Part shown: piece by piece, positions 59,810 through 64,000 of the stretch
Layout of the letters: each line of letters starts with the position of its first letter
How positions within the stretch are numbered: position 1 is the first letter of the stretch
Assembly (NCBI GenBank): GCA_951813525.2
Contig: CATOTJ020000002.1
Coordinates: forward strand, 124,001-188,000
Length of the DNA: 64,000 nt
Direction of reading: 5' to 3'
Origin: Thermohalobaculum sp951813525
GTDB lineage: Bacteria > Pseudomonadota > Alphaproteobacteria > Rhodobacterales > Rhodobacteraceae
Made by a program: the position numbers and the translations under genes
Notes under the pieces: generated by a model
What the model saw: the letters and a program-made list of their open reading frames with translations, nothing else
What the model was told of the DNA's origin: nothing
Databases searched by the model: none

Positions 59810-59810
59810 T
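59741..59810 (-). repeat. 15-bp tandem repeats at the 5' end of pdxJ
   Basis: CTCAGGCGCATCCCA (59771-59785) and CTCAGGCGTATCCCA (59786-59800) differ at one base and are followed by a partial third copy (59801-59810); two more degenerate units precede them (59741-59770). They lie at the overlap of the DUF2062 and pdxJ genes and encode PEWD-type pentapeptides in pdxJ. Confidence 0.8.
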
Positions 59811-60479
59811 GTCGCCAGCCCGTCCGTCTCTGCTGCGATAAGCGTTCAATTCATCCTCCAATGCCCGGCGGTGCTGGGCCTGCACTTCTTCCAGCCGTTT
59901 GCGGCGGCGTTCCTGATAGCGCCCGACCACCGGAACGATCAGAGCGTAGAACACTGCTGCACACAAGGCCCCGGGGATGATGCCGCCGATCAGATAGGGC
60001 AAAAACACGTTGTCGAAGAACGTGGACAGTCCGGACAGATCGGGATTGGCATAGCCGAACAGGCTTTTCGTCCAATCCCATATTGCGCCGAATGCATCGC
60101 CGAATTCTTTTTGAATCGCCTCGAAGTCGAGGGCATTGCCTTCGACGCCCAAAATCGTGCGACCGGTCCAGAGCGATGCAAACGCGATGAATGGAAACGA
60201 GAACGGGTTGCCGACGGCGGTGCCAAACAGCCCGGCCAAGATGTTGCCGCGCATCAGCCACGCCAATCCAGCGGCCAGGAAGAAGTGAAATCCGAAAAAG
60301 GGTGAAAACGATACCAACGCACCACAGGCGAAACCGAGCGCAATACGGTGCGGTGTGTCCGGCACGCGGCGCATCCGCTTGCCGATGTAGCCAAACCCGC
60401 GCCAAAAGCCTTTGCGCGGAGCAATGAGCTCTCTTAACCGGCTAAAGAACGGTGCGCGCTTGCGCCGCTTAAAAACCAT
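59802..60479 (-). CDS. DUF2062 membrane protein
   Basis: A 225-residue protein with the DUF2062 pattern: basic N-terminus, PHRIALGFACGALVSFSPFF, GNPFSFPFIAFASLWTGR and a last membrane helix LIGGIIPGALCAAVFYALIV followed by a basic coiled tail. Three to four membrane segments are visible. The function of the family is unknown. It starts 7 nt after the rsh stop and overlaps pdxJ, so it sits in the middle of the operon. Confidence 0.9.
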   Translation of the reverse strand: MVFKRRKRAPFFSRLRELIAPRKGFWRGFGYIGKRMRRVPDTPHRIALGFACGALVSFSPFFGFHFFLAAGLAWLMRGNILAGLFGTAVGNPFSFPFIAFASLWTGRTILGVEGNALDFEAIQKEFGDAFGAIWDWTKSLFGYANPDLSGLSTFFDNVFLPYLIGGIIPGALCAAVFYALIVPVVGRYQERRRKRLEEVQAQHRRALEDELNAYRSRDGRAGDSA

Positions 60480-60485
60480 GCGTTC

Positions 60486-62702
60486 TTACGACCCTGCTCC
60501 ACCAGATGCCATTTCGCGCGGCATCGCTGTTCCACCCAAAGGCAGCGTGGGCTGCCCATCTGCCTGCGCGGTTCCCAGAGGGAGGGAAGCTGTCGCTCGC
60601 TCCACCTGACTGACATAGCTCTGAGCGCGCAGTGCTCCAAGGATATCGCCTAGATGTTTAGTATCCCTAACTTCGACGTCTACCATCATCTGAAAAAAGT
60701 CAGGTTTGCGGTCATTTATTGACAGATTGTCGATGTTTGCGTGCAGTTCGCCGATCAGCGTGCAGACCTGGCCCAGCGCGCCGGGTTGATTGGCCAGCAC
60801 CAGTTCGATCCGGGCGAGATTTGACGCGCTTTTTGCGGCATCGCCATGCCAGGACAGGTCCAGCCAGATGTCCAGATCGTCTTCATATGCCTCGAGCATC
60901 GGGCAGAAAGACGTGTGGACGACGATGGCCGGGGCGCCGCGCACGCCCATGATCCGGTCGCCGGGCAGCGGGCGGCAGCCCTCGCAGAACCGCACCGGCT
61001 GTCCGCGGCGCAGGCCCGTTCCGGTGACGCGCTGGCGCACTTCCGGTTCGATCGCGCCCGGGTCTTCATTCGGCTGAGATGGATAGACCGCTGTAATCAC
61101 GCGGCTGACCGTCAGGTGGCCTTGCGCCAGATCGGCCAGCATTTCGTCGATGGACGGATAGCCCAGCCGCTCGACAGCAACCGCAAACGCCTTTTCGCCG
61201 CCATCGCGCCCGGCGCGGGTGAAGCCCTGGCCTGCCAGATCGCGGCCGAGATTGACCTGCTCGGCACGCAGACGGCCGCGCAATTCCCTGCGGATCGCCG
61301 CCTTGGCGCGGCCAGTGACAGCAACGTCTTCCCAATGGGGAGAGGGGGATTGCCCCTCTGCCGTGACAATTTCGATTTGCTGGCCGTTGCGCAGCCGGGT
61401 CCACAGTGGCACCCGGTGGCCATCGACGACCGCGCCAGCGCACTGGTTGCCGATTGTAGTGTGAATGGCATAAGCAAAGTCGATCGGCGTGGCGCCGCGG
61501 GGCAGGCCGATCACGTCGCCTTGCGGCGTGAAGCAAAAGACCTGATCGTGGAACATATCCAGGCGAAGCTGGTCCAGGAACTCTTGCGGCTCGTCGCCCT
61601 TTTCAAGCCGGGCGACCAGATTGCGCAGCCAGGAGAACGGATCGACGGCGAACGGGTTTTCGACCTTCACGCCATCCCGATAGGACCAGTGCGCGGCAAC
61701 GCCGCTTTCGGCCACATCGTGCATGGCGCGGGTCCGGATCTGAATTTCGGTACGCGTCGCCTGGGACGAGTAGACGGTGGTGTGAAGCGAGCGATAGCCG
61801 TTGGCCTTGGGGCTGGAGATATAGTCCTTGAGCCGCCCCGGCACCACGCGCCAGCTTTGGTGCACGGCCCCCAAAGCGCGGTAGCAGTCGTCTTCGTTGC
61901 GGCAGATGATGCGGAAGGCATAGATGTCGGAGAGCTGGCTGAAGCCGCGGCGTTTCTCCTCCATCTTGCGCCAGATCGAATAGGGTTTTTTCTCGCGCCC
62001 TTCGATTTCGACATCCAGATTGGCGGCGTCGGTGAACGACCGGATCTGGGCGGTGATTTCCGGGATCAGATCGCCGTGGTCGCGGCGCAGCTTGATAAAG
62101 CGGCGCATGATCGAGGTACGCGCTTCGGGGTTCAGGACCTCGAAGCACATATCCTCGAGTTCGTCGCGGATGTTCTGCATACCCATGCGCCCGGCCAGAG
62201 GGGCATAGATGTCCATGGTTTCACGCGCGATGCGCTGGCGTTTTTCATCGCGCAGATTACCGATGGTGCGCATGTTGTGCAGCCGATCGGCCAGTTTGAC
62301 CAGAATGACCCGCACATCCTTGGCGACCGCCAGCAGCAGCTTGCGGAAGTTTTCCGCCTGCGCAGATTCCTTGGAGGTCAGTTCCAACTGACTGAGCTTG
62401 GTGACGCCCTCGACCAGATCTGCGATCTCGGCCCCGAAGAGATCGACGATCACATCATGCGTCGCTTCGGTGTCCTCGATGGTGTCGTGCAGCAGCGCGG
62501 TGACGATCGAAGCGTCGTCCAGATGCAGATCCGTCAGGATCGCGGCGACTTCCAGCGGGTGGCCGAAATAGGGCGCGCCATTCGCGCGTTTTTGATGCGC
62601 GTGAACCTTGGCGCCATAGACATAGGCGCGGTTCAGCATGTCTTCGTCGGTATTGGGGTTATAGTCCTTGACCCGTTCGACAAGTTCGAACTGTCGGATC
62701 AC
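60486..62702 (-). CDS. rsh: Bifunctional (p)ppGpp synthetase/hydrolase of the RSH family
   Basis: A 738-residue RelA/SpoT homologue controlling the stringent response. The HD hydrolase domain is intact (LLHDTIEDT, His72-Asp73; ADRLHNMRTI). The synthetase domain follows (YAFRIICRNEDDCYRALGAV, PKANGYRSLHTTV), then TGS (VFCFTPQGDVIGLPRGATPI) and a C-terminal ACT domain. This is the single bifunctional Rsh type usual in alphaproteobacteria. The start is GTG at 62702, strongly supported by AAGGGAGG seven nt upstream. It is preceded by rpoZ, the conserved arrangement. Confidence 0.96.
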   Translation of the reverse strand: MIRQFELVERVKDYNPNTDEDMLNRAYVYGAKVHAHQKRANGAPYFGHPLEVAAILTDLHLDDASIVTALLHDTIEDTEATHDVIVDLFGAEIADLVEGVTKLSQLELTSKESAQAENFRKLLLAVAKDVRVILVKLADRLHNMRTIGNLRDEKRQRIARETMDIYAPLAGRMGMQNIRDELEDMCFEVLNPEARTSIMRRFIKLRRDHGDLIPEITAQIRSFTDAANLDVEIEGREKKPYSIWRKMEEKRRGFSQLSDIYAFRIICRNEDDCYRALGAVHQSWRVVPGRLKDYISSPKANGYRSLHTTVYSSQATRTEIQIRTRAMHDVAESGVAAHWSYRDGVKVENPFAVDPFSWLRNLVARLEKGDEPQEFLDQLRLDMFHDQVFCFTPQGDVIGLPRGATPIDFAYAIHTTIGNQCAGAVVDGHRVPLWTRLRNGQQIEIVTAEGQSPSPHWEDVAVTGRAKAAIRRELRGRLRAEQVNLGRDLAGQGFTRAGRDGGEKAFAVAVERLGYPSIDEMLADLAQGHLTVSRVITAVYPSQPNEDPGAIEPEVRQRVTGTGLRRGQPVRFCEGCRPLPGDRIMGVRGAPAIVVHTSFCPMLEAYEDDLDIWLDLSWHGDAAKSASNLARIELVLANQPGALGQVCTLIGELHANIDNLSINDRKPDFFQMMVDVEVRDTKHLGDILGALRAQSYVSQVERATASLPLGTAQADGQPTLPLGGTAMPREMASGGAGS

Positions 62703-62750
62703 GGGGGGACCTCCCTTGTGCGCCCGCAGCCGCGCGGGCGCGTTCTGCCC

Positions 62751-63119
62751 CTACTTGCCCTGTTCTGCCATCAGGGCGCGCAGCAGCTTTTCTTCGTCCA
62801 TATCATCGGTCGCGGCGGGCATCATGCCGGATCCGGCTTCGGCGCCGCCGGCCATCAACATGGCCATGTTGTCCTCTTCAGGCTCGTCCACCTCGATATG
62901 GCGCTGATGCGACTCGACCGTCTCCTCGTAGAGATCGTCGGGTGTCATCGTCTCGTCCGCAATCTCGCGCAGGGCCACAACGGGGTTTTTGTCGTTGTCA
63001 CGTTCGATCGTAATCGGGCTGCCCGAGGAAATCGAGCGTGCGCGGTGCGAGGCCAGCATCACCAAATCGAAACGGTTCGGGACCTTGTCGATGCAGTCTT
63101 CAACGGTAACGCGGGCCAT
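62751..63119 (-). CDS. rpoZ: RNA polymerase omega subunit
   Basis: A 122-residue omega subunit that helps fold and assemble the beta' subunit. The conserved part is MARVTVEDCIDKVPNRFDLV, LASHRARSIS and KNPVVALREIADETMT. The C-terminal extension (about 80-122) is acidic and Met-rich (NMAMLMAGG), longer than in E. coli but common in alphaproteobacteria. The rpoZ-rsh order is conserved. Confidence 0.95.
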   Translation of the reverse strand: MARVTVEDCIDKVPNRFDLVMLASHRARSISSGSPITIERDNDKNPVVALREIADETMTPDDLYEETVESHQRHIEVDEPEEDNMAMLMAGGAEAGSGMMPAATDDMDEEKLLRALMAEQGK

Positions 63120-63198
63120 CGGGCAAGCTCCACTTCCAGGATTGGTTTCGGGAAGGGTGCGAATATAGGCGCATCCTTCAGATAATTCAAGGGCGAAG

Positions 63199-63218
63199 CG
63201 GGCCCCGGCGCGGGCCCG
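63199..63218. terminator. GC hairpin between the 5'-nucleotidase gene and rpoZ
   Basis: CGGGCCC (63199-63205) pairs with GGGCCCG (63212-63218) around a six-base loop. It lies in the 120-bp gap after the nucleotidase stop. There is no T-tract on the minus strand, so termination would be inefficient or Rho-assisted. Confidence 0.35.
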
Positions 63219-63239
63219 ATTGCCGCGGGCGGCGGGCCA

Positions 63240-64000
63240 CTATTCGGCGGTGATCCGCCCGTCGAGATAGGGTTTGTATGTGCCGCCTGCAATCATCGAT
63301 TCGGCGACCACATCGGCCAGATCCGGTCCGAAATCGTAGGGATTGATCGCCTTTTCCGCAAAAACCTTATAACCGTCGCCGCCGCCGCGCATGAAGTTGT
63401 TAGAGACAACACCGTAGATCTTTGCATCATCCAGGGGCGCCCAGGCGCCGCCTGCCATGACCTCGACCTTGGTGATCCGCGATCCCGGCGGCAGACTTGA
63501 ATCAAAGCTGAAGCGCAGACCCGCGACCTGCGGGAACCGGCCGCCGCCTTCCTCGATCTGGCTGACGCCGTTCTCGAGCGCCGCTTTCACATCCGCCCCG
63601 GCCAACTGGAACGTGGACAGCACATTCTGAAACGGCAGGACCGTCAGGACCTCGCCCATGGTCACCGGTCCGGCATCGATCGAGGCGCGCAGACCGCCAC
63701 CGTTGGCGATGGCCAGATCGATGCCCTGCGCCTTGACACGCGCCAGCATCGCATCGGCGACCAGATTGCCGATTTCGCACTCCTTTGCCCGGCAATTGTC
63801 GCGGCTTCCGTCGATCGGTGCGTCGGATTGGGCAACGACCCGGTTGCGAACCTCGTCCAAGGGCTTGGCCAGCTCGGCAATCCGGTCCTTCAGGGCGCTG
63901 TCTTCGGCAACCGCGCCGTCGATCAGGATCGGCTCGCCGACGGCCTCGGTCACGACGCCGTTGGCATCGAATGTGACGTCAAGTTTTCCAAGATATTTCC
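63240..64000 (-). CDS. 5'-nucleotidase/UshA-family metallophosphoesterase, C-terminal part
   Basis: The open frame continues to the window edge, so only the last 253 residues are seen. It contains the 5'-nucleotidase C-terminal domain: YLGKLDVTFDANG, ECEIGNLVADAMLARVKAQG, LAIANGGGLRASIDAGPVTMG, VLPFQNVLSTFQLAGADV and SNNFMRGGGDGYKVFAE. This domain binds the nucleobase; the metallophosphatase domain lies outside. Such enzymes are usually periplasmic and release nucleosides or process bis-phosphonucleotides or sulfur compounds (UshA, SoxB types). Confidence 0.9.
   Translation of the reverse strand, partial: KYLGKLDVTFDANGVVTEAVGEPILIDGAVAEDSALKDRIAELAKPLDEVRNRVVAQSDAPIDGSRDNCRAKECEIGNLVADAMLARVKAQGIDLAIANGGGLRASIDAGPVTMGEVLTVLPFQNVLSTFQLAGADVKAALENGVSQIEEGGGRFPQVAGLRFSFDSSLPPGSRITKVEVMAGGAWAPLDDAKIYGVVSNNFMRGGGDGYKVFAEKAINPYDFGPDLADVVAESMIAGGTYKPYLDGRITAE

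Noticed and set aside
60846..63185. A 779-codon plus-strand frame opposite rsh and rpoZ
   Set aside because: It lies wholly antisense to two conserved genes with perfect family motifs; the composition is that of a complementary-frame shadow typical of high-GC DNA.

Overview
The window is a chromosomal stretch of a GC-rich alphaproteobacterium, most likely Rhodobacterales-like. The evidence is gene content and order: hrcA-grpE divergent from rph-rdgB-hemW, a core run rsh-pdxJ-acpS-lepB-rnc-era-DUF1491-recO, a Suv3-type helicase followed by an S4 protein, and several alphaproteobacteria-typical families. No rRNA, tRNA, CRISPR array, prophage or intact insertion sequence was seen. Both ends cut a gene: an S4-domain protein at the left and a 5'-nucleotidase family protein at the right.

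Layout. 1-8.5 kb holds the S4 protein, a large Suv3-like helicase with repetitive tail, an amidohydrolase, a TPR protein, an SCP2/lipase pair and a cytosolic-looking HExxH metallopeptidase-like protein. 8.5-14.3 kb (minus strand) holds an inositol-phosphatase family enzyme, an XRE regulator with a repeat-rich promoter, typA, an NTF2-like protein, grpE and hrcA. 14.4-18.4 kb (plus) is the tightly overlapping run rph, LprI-like, rdgB, Rid-family, a 57-residue membrane protein, hemW and DUF454. mutS and a secreted caspase-like protein diverge at 21 kb.

The most interesting part is 22.9-34.4 kb. A GntR/FCD regulator is followed by oxalyl-CoA decarboxylase, formyl-CoA transferase, a small membrane protein, a VOC protein, a stand-alone formyltransferase of the 10-formyl-THF-dehydrogenase hydrolase type, and formate-THF ligase, ending at a strong terminator. 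A tripartite tricarboxylate transporter (tctC, tctB, tctA) follows. The same palindrome, (A)TCTGG(T/C)ATACCAGA(T), lies before the regulator gene and before tctC, so one regulator probably controls both units. Read together, the locus imports a small dicarboxylate (oxalate is the natural guess), decarboxylates it through CoA thioesters, and feeds the one-carbon product into the folate pool. The formyltransferase may accept formyl-CoA directly.

34.4-47 kb is an accessory metabolic stretch: agmatinase family, quinone oxidoreductase, methyltransferase, MmgE/PrpD, MATE exporter, cupin, SDR, a periplasmic repeat protein, a split TPP-dependent decarboxylase, ArfB, a class V aminotransferase, a phosphatase and a sulfotransferase-like protein. 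47-51.3 kb has an orphan sensor kinase, rnhA, a methyltransferase and ispH. 51.3-64 kb is a long minus-strand block running from the 5'-nucleotidase through rpoZ, rsh, DUF2062, pdxJ, two LysE paralogues, acpS, lepB, rnc, era, DUF1491 and recO to an MsbA-like ABC exporter. Many start codons were moved inward from the longest open frame on the basis of Shine-Dalgarno sequences, family length and overlap with the upstream stop.
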